45,502 nt of DNA from assembly GCF_009720725.1 (NCBI RefSeq), contig NZ_WNKT01000032.1:1-45502 (forward strand). Reading direction: 5' to 3'. The position numbers and the translations under genes were made by a program. The notes below the pieces were generated by a model, which saw nothing but the letters and a program-made list of their open reading frames with translations, did not search any database and was not told the DNA's origin. Positions 25,545 through 40,902 of this stretch are shown here, piece by piece. This DNA is from Allochromatium palmeri. Lineage in GTDB: Bacteria; Pseudomonadota; Gammaproteobacteria; Chromatiales; Chromatiaceae. Numbering within the stretch: position 1 is the first letter of the stretch; the number at the start of each line of letters is the position of its first letter.

Positions 25545-26113
25545 CGGCTCACATCGTGCCTCCGCTGGCGGCTGGCGATCTGGAGCGCGCCGCCCAACGC
25601 GATGCCTCAGAACAGGTGATTCTGGTCGATGACCAGGATCAGCCTATCGGAGCCGCCGGCAAGCTCGAATCGCACCATCACGGCCAACTGCATCGCGCCT
25701 TCTCGATTCTGGTCTTCAATACCGAGGGCGAGCTGCTGTTGCAGCGTCGCGCCGACAGCAAGTACCACTTTGCCTCGCGTTGGTCGAATACCTGCTGCGG
25801 TCATCCGCGTCCGGGTGAGAGCACGCCCATGGCCGCCAGCCGGCGTCTGCATGAAGAATTCGGCATTCACGTCCCGCTGACCGAGCGCACCGAGCTCGTC
25901 TACCGGGCTGAGGATCAGGCGAGCGGACTGATCGAGCATGAATATCTGCACATCTTCCAGGGTGTTCACGCCGAGACTCCACGTCCGGACCCCACCGAGA
26001 TCGGGGCTTGGCGCTGGATGTCGATGCCGGCGATTCATCGGGCGTTGAGACAACATCCCGACTGGTTCACCCCCTGGTTCAAGCTACTCGTCGAGCGTAT
26101 CCTGAGCGCCTGA
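25541..26113 (+). CDS. idi: Isopentenyl-diphosphate delta-isomerase, type I
   Basis: This enzyme interconverts IPP and DMAPP, supplying the allylic primer for CrtE. It is a 190-aa Nudix-fold protein. The catalytic Cys86 is in [12 protein letters not shown] and the catalytic Glu is in [16 protein letters not shown] is the Nudix helix. The start is TTG 25541 in a TTGA overlap with the RLP stop, with GGGAGG seven bases ahead. Most proteobacteria using the MEP pathway manage without Idi, so its presence suggests a high demand for isoprenoids. Confidence 0.93.
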   Translation: MTAHIVPPLAAGDLERAAQRDASEQVILVDDQDQPIGAAGKLESHHHGQLHRAFSILVFNTEGELLLQRRADSKYHFASRWSNTCCGHPRPGESTPMAASRRLHEEFGIHVPLTERTELVYRAEDQASGLIEHEYLHIFQGVHAETPRPDPTEIGAWRWMSMPAIHRALRQHPDWFTPWFKLLVERILSA

Positions 26114-26152
26114 TTCGCTTTTAGCGGCTACGCTCCGCTTGACCAGGATTCC

Positions 26153-27127
26153 ATGTCGTCTCCAGAACACCTGAACGCGCCCTCGCGCGCGACGCCAGAT
26201 ACCCACCAGCGCGGCCAGGACAAGCTCGCGCGGATCCCGATCAAGGTCGAAACCAACGCCCCCGTACTGCGCAAGCCGAGCTGGATTCGGGCGCGCGCGC
26301 CGGTCGGTCCGGGCGTGGCGCGCATCAAGCGCCTGCTGCGCGAGAGCAAACTGGCGACGGTTTGCGAGGAGGCTCAGTGTCCGAACCTCGGCGAATGCTT
26401 CGCGCATGGCACGGCGACCTTCATGATCCTGGGCGATGTCTGCACCCGCCGCTGCCCCTTCTGTGACGTCGCCCACGGTCGTCCTCAGCCGCCCGACCCG
26501 AACGAGCCGGCCCATCTGGCCGAGTCGATCGCGCATCTGGGATTGCGCTATGTGGTCATCACCTCGGTCGATCGTGACGACTTGCGCGATGGCGGGGCAG
26601 GGCACTTCGCCGATTGTCTGCGCGCCATTCGCGCGCGCAATTCCGCTACCCGGCTCGAATGTCTGGTACCGGATTTTCGCGGCCGCGAATCCATTGCGCT
26701 CGACCAGTTCGTCGGCGAATCCGTGCCGGACGTCTTCAATCACAATCTGGAGACCGCGCCGCGTCTCTATCGCGAGGCGCGTCCGGGCGCTGATTACGCG
26801 GGATCATTACGGCTGCTCCAGGCATTCAAGGCGCGTCACCCCAGGGTGCCGACCAAGTCCGGCCTCATGCTCGGACTCGGTGAGACCCAGGACGAAGTGC
26901 TCGAGGTCATGCGCGATCTACGCGCCCACGACTGCGACATGCTCACGCTCGGGCAGTATCTCCAGCCCTCGCGCGATCATCTGCCGGTGCGTCGCTACTG
27001 GACCCCGGACGAGTTCGAGGCACTGCGCCGGGCCGGCGAGGACATGGGCTTCTCCAATGTGGCCAGCGGCGCCATGGTGCGCTCCTCCTATCACGCCGAC
27101 CAGCAGGCCGGCGATCTGGTGCGATGA
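26153..27127 (+). CDS. lipA: Lipoyl synthase LipA
   Basis: This radical-SAM enzyme inserts two sulfur atoms into octanoyl groups on lipoyl domains. It is 324 aa. The auxiliary cluster motif [12 protein letters not shown] comes first, then the radical-SAM motif CTRRCPFC. The C-terminal RSSYHADQQ keeps the conserved RSSY serine that ligates the auxiliary cluster. ATG 26153 starts the protein. The stop overlaps the next gene in an ATGA. The usual lipB partner is not in this window. Confidence 0.95.
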   Translation: MSSPEHLNAPSRATPDTHQRGQDKLARIPIKVETNAPVLRKPSWIRARAPVGPGVARIKRLLRESKLATVCEEAQCPNLGECFAHGTATFMILGDVCTRRCPFCDVAHGRPQPPDPNEPAHLAESIAHLGLRYVVITSVDRDDLRDGGAGHFADCLRAIRARNSATRLECLVPDFRGRESIALDQFVGESVPDVFNHNLETAPRLYREARPGADYAGSLRLLQAFKARHPRVPTKSGLMLGLGETQDEVLEVMRDLRAHDCDMLTLGQYLQPSRDHLPVRRYWTPDEFEALRRAGEDMGFSNVASGAMVRSSYHADQQAGDLVR

Positions 27128-27894
27128 CGTTCTATAGCCTCTTCAAGGCTCTATTGCTGCCTCCAGGAATCATTATTCTGATCCTAATCGCGGCCGTCTG
27201 GCTGACCCGTGGTGTGCTGGCGCGACTTCTGGTTTTCGTGGCGCTCTTGCTTCTGACCTTACTGAGCCTGCCAGTGGTCAGTGTCATGCTGATCCAGCCT
27301 CTGGAGCGCTATCCGATCATTGGCACGGACCAGGCGCCTCTGCCGCCCGAGGCACGCGCCATCGTCATCCTGAGTGCCGGCGTGCGTCGGGTGGCTCCTG
27401 AATATGGTAGCGGTCCCACGCTCGATGACGTCAGTCTGCGCCGGGTGCGTTATGGCGCACGGCTGCAACGTCTGACTGGCCTGCCGATCTATGTGACCGG
27501 CGGTTCGGCACCGGGCGAGGCGCGTCCGGTTGGCCCCGTTATGGCCGAGGTGCTCAGCGACGACTATGGTGCACGGGTCGCCGGCATCGAATCGGAAAGC
27601 CGCACGACCTGGGAAAACGCGACCCTGACCGCGCCTCTGCTCGAACGCGATGGGATCCATCACATTCTGCTGGTCAGCGATGCCTGGCACCTGCCGCGTG
27701 CGGTCGAGGTCTTCGAGCGCGCGGGTCTTGAGGTCACGCCCGCGCCGACGGCGCAATTTCATCATCCAGGCTGGACGGGCACGCTGAAATACAGCGACTG
27801 GCTGCCCTCGGCCAAGGCGTTACAGACCAGTTATTACGCCATCCACGAACATCTGGGGCGACTCTGGTATCAGGTCCGCGACTGGATCGAATAG
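27124..27894 (+). CDS. YdcF/ElyC family membrane protein (DUF218)
   Basis: This 256-aa protein starts at ATG 27124, overlapping lipA by four bases. Two hydrophobic helices at the N-terminus (about residues 7-25 and 28-52) precede the DUF218 domain: [36 protein letters not shown] and [13 protein letters not shown]. ElyC/YdcF proteins affect cell envelope polymer synthesis, and some bind S-adenosylmethionine; the role here is not known. The 3' end overlaps the convergent M14-family gene by 25 bp. Confidence 0.88.
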   Translation: MTFYSLFKALLLPPGIIILILIAAVWLTRGVLARLLVFVALLLLTLLSLPVVSVMLIQPLERYPIIGTDQAPLPPEARAIVILSAGVRRVAPEYGSGPTLDDVSLRRVRYGARLQRLTGLPIYVTGGSAPGEARPVGPVMAEVLSDDYGARVAGIESESRTTWENATLTAPLLERDGIHHILLVSDAWHLPRAVEVFERAGLEVTPAPTAQFHHPGWTGTLKYSDWLPSAKALQTSYYAIHEHLGRLWYQVRDWIE

Positions 27895-28898
27895 CGCTCC
27901 ATCAGGTAGCACAGACAATCCTGGCGGATCACGGTCTCGTCGCGGGTGAGCATGGACGGCATGAGACAACGGCGCAGCCGCCATTCCGCGCCGTCCAGCC
28001 GGAAATAGCGCGCGCTGACGTCGCGTCCGAGTTCATCGATCACGTCCAGAGTCGCCTCAGCGCCCGGCCGAACCCGTGCGAAGGGCGTGCCGACGGGCAG
28101 CTCACGAAAGTTCATCCGCTCCAGCTCCGGATCCAGCCACAGATCGACGTCGCGCGGGTCGAAGCCGAAACTGACGGTCTCCGGAATCCTGATCTGGGCC
28201 ACGGTATGGAAGAGGTCGATGTCACGCGCCGGAAGTGGATGCTCCGGAATCTCACTCAGATGCAGCACGGCCGCGACGAATTCGCGCGCGTGATCGATCC
28301 CGGCCTGTTCACCGACCTTGCCGCATTCCAGGGTGACGGCCGGCGCGAGTTCGGCCATCGCCATGGACTGCACGCCCGTGGGGCGGATGAAATAGACCAC
28401 CGTGCGGCTGAAGAGTCTGGCCAGATGCAGAAAGCGTTCGTCGAGCCGGTTGACGCACGCGTAGTGCGGATTGAGGCCGGTGTTGTTGTGCAGATCCAGG
28501 CTGGCAAAGATCCCGCGTCGGGCCATGATGTCGACGACCTGGCGCATGAGTCGGTGTTCGAGCGTCTCGGCATCCTGTGAACCCGGCCAGACCCGGTTGT
28601 AGTCCGGCTGGCCGGGCAGACGGCGCACCTCGCTGGCTGCCGCGCTGACATTGCCGATGAAGAGACTCAGTGCGCGCGGGAGTCGTAACGCACCGAAGCG
28701 TTCGAGCCGCTCGCGCAGGAGTGAGCGCATCGCCTCCCAGCCGACCGTTTCATTGCCATGCAGGAGCACGGAAACGAAGAGCGCCGGCTCGCGCGCGCCG
28801 GGGAGGTGAATGAGGGTCGGCGCACCGAGCCGCTCGACGAGCTGGTGGCTGTCGGTTTCCAGGAGGCCGTCGGGCAGTGAGTCGAGTTCTCGTAGCAT
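27870..28898 (-). CDS. Succinylglutamate desuccinylase/aspartoacylase-type zinc deacylase (M14 family)
   Basis: Zinc-dependent acyl-amide hydrolase fold. Zinc-ligand motif LLHGNETVGWEAM and later SLDLHNNTG are present, with catalytic Glu in LECGKVGEQ. From ATG 28898 (MLRELDS) it is 342 aa; ATG 28922 is an alternative that overlaps the upstream ligase gene. The substrate is unknown: the family ranges from N-acyl amino acids to peptidoglycan or modified peptides. It lies directly after a GCS2-type ligase, suggesting a make-and-break pair acting on a gamma-glutamyl or similar amide; that is inference. Confidence 0.8.
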   Translation of the reverse strand: MLRELDSLPDGLLETDSHQLVERLGAPTLIHLPGAREPALFVSVLLHGNETVGWEAMRSLLRERLERFGALRLPRALSLFIGNVSAAASEVRRLPGQPDYNRVWPGSQDAETLEHRLMRQVVDIMARRGIFASLDLHNNTGLNPHYACVNRLDERFLHLARLFSRTVVYFIRPTGVQSMAMAELAPAVTLECGKVGEQAGIDHAREFVAAVLHLSEIPEHPLPARDIDLFHTVAQIRIPETVSFGFDPRDVDLWLDPELERMNFRELPVGTPFARVRPGAEATLDVIDELGRDVSARYFRLDGAEWRLRRCLMPSMLTRDETVIRQDCLCYLMERYSIQSRT

Positions 28899-28905
28899 GG
28901 CGCAA

Positions 28906-30321
28906 TCATAAGCTCCACGCATGTACGGGTCGACCGCCGGCCTGCTGTTCGAGATAGGCCAGGGTCAACCCCGTCATATCCAGACCATGCCGTTGCACCC
29001 AGTCGCGTTGCCAGCGTGCGCCCGTGCGTCCGGTCGTCAGACGCTGTTCAAGCAGGCCGAGCCAGTAGTCGATCTCGGGCCGGTCGATACCCAGATCGCT
29101 CAAACCCTGCCGCGCGCGCGGCAGCAGATCCGTGGTCAGGATATCACTCACGCGATGCGTGCGGCCGTCGAGCCAGCGTATCCTGGCCGCGAGGCCGTCA
29201 CGGGCACAGGCATAGAACCCTTGCTGCGCATGCAGAAACAGCACCCTGGATTCCAGCGACGGCTCGCGGCTCAGATGTGTAATCAGCCCCAGATAGAGCG
29301 CGGCATTGGCGATGAGATCCGCGACCGACGGACCCGAGGGCAGGGTTCGATGTTCGAGGCGCAGATGCGGCCGACCGTCCGGTTCGAAGCCGATCAGCGG
29401 ACGGTTCCAGCGCCAGATGGTGCCATTGTGCAGCCGCAGATGGGCCAGGCGCTCGGGCGGTTCGTCCATCAACTGCGGCAGCAGGATGGGATAGTGATCG
29501 CGATTGGCTTGAAACGTCTCCAGGATCGAATGCCGTGCATAGCGAAAGCCGAAGCCGACCCGCTCCTGCAGGATCGGCCCGCCGACCGAGACGGCCTGCT
29601 CGAACAGCGGGATGCGCGTCTCGTCCCAGAGATCGCGGCCGAAGAGATAGGGCGAGTTGGCGCCGATCGCCACCAGGGGACCGCTGATCAGCTTGGCTGC
29701 GTTATAGACGCGGGCCGATTCCTGCGCCCCGATTCGGATGTGGATCTGAAAGGAGGTCGCCGCCGACTCCAGCATGACGTCGCGCCATTCCAGATCGAGC
29801 CGCTCGCGCCCCTCGATCCGCAGGCGCAGCGGGCGTCCGTGACGCAGGGCGAAGACCTGCTCGTTGAGGGCGCGATAACGCTCGCGCGGAGTCATGAAGT
29901 CGGGCGTCAGATCATCCGGCTGGACGCTGGGCAGGATGCCGATCAGGCCCAGACGACAGCCCTGGCGTTCAGCGGCCGGCGTGGCGCGATCGAGCGTCTC
30001 GCGCAGATCCTGAGCCAGCGTCGAAAGGGCCGAACCGCGCAACTGTGCCGCCGCGCCGTTGAACTCGATATTGAAGGTGGCCAGCTCGGGGACGATCGAT
30101 GGATCGTCCAGCGTCGCCAGCACGGATTCGATGCGTGGGGCGGGACGTCCATCCGCGCCGACCAGCCAGGCTTCCAGCTCGAATCCGGCGCTCGGTTCGG
30201 CATCGTCGAAGCGACCCTCGGCGAACCAGGTCTCCAGTACGCGGGTCTCGGCGCGCAGTCGTCTGGAAAACTCGGCGAAATCCTGCTCGGTGAAGCGCGA
30301 AGACGCGATATCCTGCCCCAT
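28906..30321 (-). CDS. GCS2-family carboxylate-amine ligase (glutamate-cysteine ligase-like)
   Basis: This 471-aa protein belongs to the ATP-grasp-like GCS2 family (YbdK/EgtA type). Motifs are AGFELEAWLVG, TFNIEFNG near the N-terminus, SFQIHIRIGA and the Glu-rich LRLEHRTLPSGPS. Start ATG 30321 (MGQDIASSR) is chosen because the longer open frame to 30720 is noncoding in character. It is divergent from the VFT sensor gene at 30406. It may produce glutathione-like or other gamma-glutamyl products, but the substrate cannot be read from sequence. Confidence 0.82.
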   Translation of the reverse strand: MGQDIASSRFTEQDFAEFSRRLRAETRVLETWFAEGRFDDAEPSAGFELEAWLVGADGRPAPRIESVLATLDDPSIVPELATFNIEFNGAAAQLRGSALSTLAQDLRETLDRATPAAERQGCRLGLIGILPSVQPDDLTPDFMTPRERYRALNEQVFALRHGRPLRLRIEGRERLDLEWRDVMLESAATSFQIHIRIGAQESARVYNAAKLISGPLVAIGANSPYLFGRDLWDETRIPLFEQAVSVGGPILQERVGFGFRYARHSILETFQANRDHYPILLPQLMDEPPERLAHLRLHNGTIWRWNRPLIGFEPDGRPHLRLEHRTLPSGPSVADLIANAALYLGLITHLSREPSLESRVLFLHAQQGFYACARDGLAARIRWLDGRTHRVSDILTTDLLPRARQGLSDLGIDRPEIDYWLGLLEQRLTTGRTGARWQRDWVQRHGLDMTGLTLAYLEQQAGGRPVHAWSL

Positions 30322-30405
30322 GCTTGATACTCGGCGAATTGATCTGCTCTGAGTATGGCAGAGGCACCTGACACCGTGACAACCCGGATCGAATAGGACG
30401 ACTCC

Positions 30406-32691
30406 ATGACGCCGCTGCGACGGGGATACGAGAACATCGTTTGGGCGCTCTGTCTTGCTGTTTTGTCCAGCATGGCCTGGACATGCGTCGCCGAAGAGGC
30501 GCGCCAGCCCACCGTCGAGTTGACTGCCGAGGAACGCGCCTGGCTGGCGGCCAACCCGGAGATCCTGATTGGCACCGCGCGAACCTGGACGCCTTACGTC
30601 CAGACGACCAGCAGTGGCGAGGCCGTCGGCATCGAGCCTGACATCCTGGCGCGCATCAAGGCGCTGACCGGCGCCAATATCCGTCTGGTCTTGGGCGAGT
30701 GGTCGGAGATGGTGCGGCAAGCCGAGCAGGGCGAGCTGTACGGGCTGGCGTTATCGGCCAAGCATCCCGAACGGGCTGATACCTTTCTGTTCAGCAAGAG
30801 TCCTTTCCGCCTCTCGCGCTATGTCTACGCGCGCGACGGCGCCTCCGTGACGCGCATGGAGGATCTATCCGGTCAACGCGTCGGCTATCTGGACGGCAAC
30901 CTGGCCGAGCTCAAGACACTTCAACGCTGGCCGGAGATCGTGCCGGTGTCCTTTTCCTCGAATCAGGCGATCGCCACGGCATTGCTCAAGGGCGAAGTGG
31001 ACGCGGCCATCTCGAGCATCAGTCTGCTGCTGACCATTCGCGAGGATCTGTTTCCCGGTCTCGGCATCGCCTTTAGCGTCCCCGGCAGCGAGGTGGAGCT
31101 GCGCTATTCCATTCGCAAGGAATATCCCGAGCTGCTGAGCATCATCGACAAGGCGCTGGCGGCGATCGGCGCGCGGGAGATTGATGCGATCCTGGATCAA
31201 TGGGGTGGCCTGCCAATGTCGCACATGCCAAGGCTCGACCTCAGCGACGAGGAGCGCGACTGGTTGGCGGGGCACCCGAGGATCCTGCTCGGGATCAGCG
31301 ATCAATTCCAGCCGGATATCATCCTCGGCCCCGACGGGAGTCGCGCTGGCCTGGTTGTCGATTACTTCGATCTGATCAACCGACAGTTGGGGGGGCGCCT
31401 CAAGCTGCATGTGGAACATGATTGGAGCGCGATCACGGAACAAGCGATGCGCGGGGAACTCGACGGACTGGCCTCATCCGCCCCCAACCCCACCTGGGAT
31501 CGATATTTTCTCTATACCAGACCCTTCTATCACGGCTATTTTCATATCTATGTCCGTCGCGATGCGGAGCCCGTGCAACGGCTCGACGCGCTCGCCGGCA
31601 AGCGTGTCGGTTATCTGTCTGGGATGAAGTTTGTCGAGCATCTCATCGCGTCGGTGCCAGGTGTGACGACGAGCGGCTTCGAAACCAATGAGGATCTGGC
31701 AAAGGCACTGCTGGAAGGTCGGGTCGACGCCCTGATCGGCGCCATCGATCTGGAATGGTGGCGCAAGCAAAACAGCATCATCGGTTTCAAGATATCCGGA
31801 TTCATCGAGTCGAGCCGGCACCCGGTGCTGATGTCGATTCGCAAGGATTGGCCGCTGCTGGTGAGTATCCTCAACAAGGCGCTGGAGAATATTCCCCTGT
31901 GGGAGCGGGAGCGTATCAGACAGACTTGGCTGGGCACGACTGCATCCGGCCGCGATGACCGTCTTCAGCTATCAGCGCAGGAGCGCAACTACCTTGATAC
32001 CAGGGTCTTTCGGCGCGCCACGGCTCGGGGTTGGCCGCCATTGAATTTCATCGGCAACGATGGCCGGGTGGTCGGGATTGGCGAGGATTACTGGTCACTG
32101 GTGAAACATAAGCTGGGAATAAAGGAAGACACCCTGGCGCCGGTGGACTTTGCCGAGGTGTTGCAATCCATGCGGCAGGGGGAGGTGGACATCTTTGCCA
32201 GCACGACCCGCGCCAGCACTCGCGAAGCCTACGCGCTGTTCACCAACAGTTGCGAACGCTATCCCATCGCCATTGCCATGCGTCGCGACAGCGGCTTCAT
32301 CACCGATGCGGCGACGCTGCAAGGCCAAGTGGTGGCGGTGGGTAAGGATTACAGCGCCTATCACTTGCTCAAGGCCCGCTACCCCGACATCGAGTTTCTG
32401 ACGGTGCGCGATACCCGCGCCGCGATCGACGCGGTCGCCGCGGGCGAGGCCTTCGCGGCGGTGGATATCTTGCCGGTCCTGCAATATCTCATCGCCGAGC
32501 GCGACGACCACGAGGTACTCCTATCCGGCGTCACCGACCTGATGTTCAAGCTGCAAAGGGTTGCTGGTCATTTTGGCGATCCTGTATTGGAACCATCAGC
32601 TCGCCCGTCAAATCAGGCAACGCAAACACGCCGAGGGGCAATTACAGGAAACCGGGGAGCGCCTGCGCTCGATCTTGGCCTCGATGGATGA
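30406..32691 (+). CDS. Periplasmic three-VFT sensor half of a broken BvgS/EvgS-type kinase
   Basis: A signal peptide (hydrophobic to about residue 30, then AEEARQ) is followed by three Venus-flytrap (SBP_bac_3-like) domains: about residues 37-265, 270-505 and 510-717. The first two end with the usual closing helix (DKALAAIGAREIDAILDQW and NKALENIPLWERERIRQTW). The third stops at LMFKLQ (32545-32556), without the closing segment of about 50 residues. After that the frame reads nonsense to 32691. The membrane helix and kinase that should follow lie in the +1 frame from 32561. The gene has probably suffered a deletion plus frameshift and no longer makes a full receptor kinase. The sensor alone would be a periplasmic protein. 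Confidence 0.85.
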   Translation: MTPLRRGYENIVWALCLAVLSSMAWTCVAEEARQPTVELTAEERAWLAANPEILIGTARTWTPYVQTTSSGEAVGIEPDILARIKALTGANIRLVLGEWSEMVRQAEQGELYGLALSAKHPERADTFLFSKSPFRLSRYVYARDGASVTRMEDLSGQRVGYLDGNLAELKTLQRWPEIVPVSFSSNQAIATALLKGEVDAAISSISLLLTIREDLFPGLGIAFSVPGSEVELRYSIRKEYPELLSIIDKALAAIGAREIDAILDQWGGLPMSHMPRLDLSDEERDWLAGHPRILLGISDQFQPDIILGPDGSRAGLVVDYFDLINRQLGGRLKLHVEHDWSAITEQAMRGELDGLASSAPNPTWDRYFLYTRPFYHGYFHIYVRRDAEPVQRLDALAGKRVGYLSGMKFVEHLIASVPGVTTSGFETNEDLAKALLEGRVDALIGAIDLEWWRKQNSIIGFKISGFIESSRHPVLMSIRKDWPLLVSILNKALENIPLWERERIRQTWLGTTASGRDDRLQLSAQERNYLDTRVFRRATARGWPPLNFIGNDGRVVGIGEDYWSLVKHKLGIKEDTLAPVDFAEVLQSMRQGEVDIFASTTRASTREAYALFTNSCERYPIAIAMRRDSGFITDAATLQGQVVAVGKDYSAYHLLKARYPDIEFLTVRDTRAAIDAVAAGEAFAAVDILPVLQYLIAERDDHEVLLSGVTDLMFKLQRVAGHFGDPVLEPSARPSNQATQTRRGAITGNRGAPALDLGLDG

Positions 32692-34851
32692 TCTGGTCTT
32701 CGTGCTCGATACCGAGCAGCGCTTTATCGATGCCTACTATCAAGATAAACAGCGACTCTTGATGCCGCCCGAGCAATTCCTGGGCAAGCCGTGTTCCGAA
32801 GTGCTGCCGCCAGCGATCTACGCGAAACTGGATGACGCCATCAAGGCGATTCGCGGCCAGGGCGCGCAACAATTCGAATATTTCATGCCGCTGCCGGGAG
32901 GTGGGCGCTGGTCTAATGCCAGCGTTTCAGCGCGTTATGACGACAGGGGGCGTTTCATCGGCAGCACTATCGTCACGCGCGACTTCACCGACCGGAAACA
33001 GGCCGAGATCGCCTTGCGTCGGAGCCACGCCAAGTATCAGCGTCTAGTCGATGACATCGGCGGTCAGTTTATCGTCTATGCCCATGACGAACATGGCATC
33101 CTCACCAATGTGAGCAAAAACGTCGAACGGGTCTTCGGTCTGACTCAGGCTCAATGCATCGGGCAAAGTTTCGCGGATGTCGTCGATTGGCTGCCGGAAT
33201 CCCTTGAGCTCGCCTGGGCGAATCTTGCCTACATACTGCAGAGCGGCGAGGCACTGCCGCCCTGGGAGATCGAGTTCCATCGACCGGATGGTCAAATCGG
33301 CACAATCTTGGTCATTTCCAAACCGGCCAAGGATGAGGCGGGCAACGTGACTTCGATCGAAGGTCTTGTCGAGGACATCACCGAGCGCAAGCTGGCCGCT
33401 GAAGAGCTGCGCCTCGCCAAGGAGGCCGCGGAAAGCGCCAATCAGGCCAAGAGCGCTTTTCTCGCGAACATGAGCCATGAATTGCGGACCCCGCTGAATG
33501 CCGTTCTCGGGTATGCGCAGATCCTCCAGCGCGATGCGACGCTCACTGAGATGCAGCAGCAAGGCATCGACATTATTAATCGTAGCGGCGATTATCTGCT
33601 GACGTTGATCAATGATGTCCTGGATCTGGCGAAAATTGAGGCAGGCTACCTTGAATGCGTACCGGCTCCCTGTCGATTACAAGACGTGTTGAGAGAGTTA
33701 GGTGAGTCCTTCCAGTTACGCGCCGACGAAAAGGGACTCGCCTTCCGCTATCGGGAAGGCGTCTTGCCCGCCAGTGTGGAGCTGGATGCCAAGCGCCTGC
33801 GGCAGATTTGCATGAATGTGCTGGGCAATGCGGTGAAATTCACCGAGCAGGGGGAGGTCAGCCTGGAGGCCGATTATCAGGCGGGAGCCTTGATCATTCA
33901 GGTGACCGATACCGGCATTGGCATTCCCGCCGCCATGCGTGAGGCGGTGTTTGAGCCGTTCATCCAAGCCGGCGAAGATCGCCATAAACAGCAAGGCACC
34001 GGCCTGGGCCTCGCCATCAGCCGCTCGCTTGTCAATAATATGGGTGGGTGCATGGAGCTGGACAGCGAGGAAGGGCGCGGCAGTTGCGTGACCCTTTCCA
34101 TTCCTGCGCCCGTGCTGAAGTCGGAGTTTCCAGTGCCGGCCTTGGCGTCCAATGCTGCCCTGTTCGATGGCTATCGGCGCACCGACGCGCGTCAGGAACC
34201 CTTGCAGGTGCTGGTGGTGGATGATGAGCCACTCGCTTGCCAGTTGCTCGAACGGCAGTTGACGCCCCTAGGCTTTGTCGTCACACCGGCCAGTGATGGC
34301 GAGCAGGCTGTGACCCTGACCGCCACGCACGACTTCGATCTGATTCTCATGGACATGGTGATGCCGACTTTGGATGGACTGGTCGCCACGCGCACCATTC
34401 TCGACCGTCCCGGCGACACCAACCGGCGGATCATCGCGCTGACCGCGCGCGCCTTCGAGGATGATCGACGCGCCTGTCTGGAGGCCGGCTGCTGTGACTT
34501 CATCAGCAAACCGGTAGACTGGCAAGTGTTGTTTCAGGTGCTGCAGGACCATCTACCGCTGGTGTGGACCCATCGGGATGACGCGGTTTCACCGCCGCCG
34601 GTGGTGGCGGCGCGAGACCGTTCCAGGGTCGGACCGCTAGTTCCCGCACCGGATGTACCCCTACAGCCAGAGTGGCTTTCAGCGTTGGAACAGGCGATGA
34701 TTCGCGCCAAGTCGGATCAGGCGCTCGAACTCCTGGAGGCCATCGCCGACCAAAATCCAGCCCTGAGCGGGCATCTGCGGCAGTGGATCGAACACTATGA
34801 CTATCCGCGCATTCTGGACTGGATCCTCGCCCAGCAACGAGAAGGAGCATC

Positions 34852-34855
<4 letters not shown>
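32561..34855 (+). CDS. Hybrid histidine kinase half (PAS-PAS-HisKA-HATPase-REC) of the split sensor
   Basis: The frame opens at TTG 32561 within a membrane helix (LVILAILYWNHQLARQI). Two PAS domains follow (about residues 35-150 and 155-280). The phospho-acceptor is His306 in FLANMSHELRTPLNAVLGY. ATP-binding motifs are VTDTGIGIPAAM and GTGLGLAIS. A receiver domain has Asp598 in LILMDMVMP. No clear Hpt domain follows. It lacks a proper start, and part of the TM helix may be gone. If translated it would be 764 aa with an N-terminal half-helix. The downstream GGDEF-EAL gene overlaps in a GTGA, so signalling probably passed to it. Confidence 0.85.
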
Positions 34856-39418
<4,563 letters not shown>

Positions 39419-39497
39419 GGTGGATGGGGTACAGCTTGATGTGAGTGGGGCCGGGCACCAGACAGCCATGGCGCCGCGATCCGCAGGTTGGCGAGTC

Positions 39498-40379
39498 TCA
39501 GACTGTCAGGCGTTCTTCGGCCTCGCGATATTTGGCCGCTGTACGCTCGATGATCTCCGGAGGCAGCTCGGGACCAGGCGGGGTCTTGTCCCAGTCGAGC
39601 GTTTCCAGATAGTCGCGCACGAACTGCTTGTCGAAGCTCGGCGGACTGGAACCCGGCTGATAGTCATCGGCCGGCCAGAAGCGCGAAGAATCCGGGGTCA
39701 GGGCTTCGTCAATCAGAGACAGCCGACCGTTATCGTCGAGTCCGAACTCGAACTTGGTGTCGGCGATGATGAGTCCGCGCTCCAGCGCATAGGCGGCGCA
39801 GCGCGTATAGATGGCCAGACTGGTGTCACGCACCTGCTCGGCCAGCTCGCGACCAATCAGCCCGACCGTGTGCGCGAAATCGACGTTCTCGTCGTGCGCG
39901 CCCAGCTCGGCTTTGGTCGAGGGGGTGAAGATGGGTTCAGGCAACCGGTCGGCCTGACGCAGACCTGGGGGCAGGGCAATGCCGCAGACCGCGCCGCTAG
40001 CCTGATAGTCCTTCCAGCCCGAGCCGATCAGATAGCCGCGCACGATGGCCTCGACCGGCAGCGGCTTGAAACGGCGTACCACCATGGCGCGATCCCCGAG
40101 CTCGGTGAGCGCCGGCGGATCGGTCACCACGGAGGACACCGGAATCTCGGTGAGATGATTGGGGATGATGTCGGCCGTGCGCTCGAACCAGAAACGCGAT
40201 AACCGCGCCAGCACCTCGCCCTTGCCGGGGATGGGATCGGGCAGCACCACGTCGAAGGCCGACAGCCGGTCACTGGCAACGACCAGCAGATGATCGTCGT
40301 CGATGCGATAAAGATCGCGGACTTTGCCGCGCGCGATCAGTTCGAGATGGGGCAGATTGGATTGATAGAGAGCGGGCAT
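39498..40379 (-). CDS. purC: SAICAR synthase PurC
   Basis: This is phosphoribosylaminoimidazole-succinocarboxamide synthase of purine biosynthesis. It is 293 aa. [20 protein letters not shown] and [15 protein letters not shown] open the ATP-binding lobe. [17 protein letters not shown] and DTKFEFGLD are conserved later motifs. ATG 40379 (MPALYQSNL) is the start; the frame open to 40532 has no support. It is divergent from ridA. Confidence 0.95.
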   Translation of the reverse strand: MPALYQSNLPHLELIARGKVRDLYRIDDDHLLVVASDRLSAFDVVLPDPIPGKGEVLARLSRFWFERTADIIPNHLTEIPVSSVVTDPPALTELGDRAMVVRRFKPLPVEAIVRGYLIGSGWKDYQASGAVCGIALPPGLRQADRLPEPIFTPSTKAELGAHDENVDFAHTVGLIGRELAEQVRDTSLAIYTRCAAYALERGLIIADTKFEFGLDDNGRLSLIDEALTPDSSRFWPADDYQPGSSPPSFDKQFVRDYLETLDWDKTPPGPELPPEIIERTAAKYREAEERLTV

Positions 40380-40509
40380 GGCGGTTGATCCGGAATCGAT
40401 AAGACTGCGATTATAAACCGCTATGGCGATGCGGCGCGCAACAACCGCCGACGCTGGTGGCAACGGCTGTTCGCGTCCTGACAATAAGTATTGGAGATAG
40501 ATTGAGACT

Positions 40510-40893
40510 ATGAGCAAACAGATCATCCGCACCGATCAGGCGCCACGCGCCATCGGCACCTATTCACAAGCCGTCCGCGTCGGTCAGACCGTCTATCTGT
40601 CGGGCCAGATTCCGCTGGTTCCCGAGACCATGGAATTGATCGATGGCGACATGGCCGACCACATCCGGCGCGTCTTCGACAATCTGCGTGCTGTCGCGCA
40701 GGCGGCCGGCGGCGATCTGAGCGACATCGTCAAGCTCAATGTCTTTCTGACTGACCTGAACGACTTCGCCCAGGTCAACCAGATCATGGCTGAGTATTTC
40801 CAGGAACCCTATCCGGCGCGTGCCGCCATCGGCGTGGCCGCTTTGCCCAAGGGCGCGGCGGTCGAGATGGACGCCATTCTGGTTCTGGAGTGA
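40510..40893 (+). CDS. ridA: RidA family imine/enamine deaminase
   Basis: This 127-aa trimeric protein hydrolyses reactive enamines from amino acid metabolism. Motifs [19 protein letters not shown] and [15 protein letters not shown], with the conserved Arg, and [11 protein letters not shown] are present. ATG 40510 has GGAG ahead. It is divergent from purC and is followed 9 bp later by mltB. In many gammaproteobacteria ridA lies near spoT and recG; recG is three genes downstream. Confidence 0.95.
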   Translation: MSKQIIRTDQAPRAIGTYSQAVRVGQTVYLSGQIPLVPETMELIDGDMADHIRRVFDNLRAVAQAAGGDLSDIVKLNVFLTDLNDFAQVNQIMAEYFQEPYPARAAIGVAALPKGAAVEMDAILVLE

Positions 40894-40902
40894 GGTTCGT
40901 TC

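Noticed and set aside
26114-26152. AGCGG/CCGCT inverted repeat before lipA as a terminator
   Set aside because: The stem is short and lacks a T-run; it is more likely a fragment of a REP-like repeat.
28921-30327. Long + strand open frame of 468 residues
   Set aside because: It is antisense to the GCS2 ligase and has the composition of a shadow frame, with no recognisable domain.
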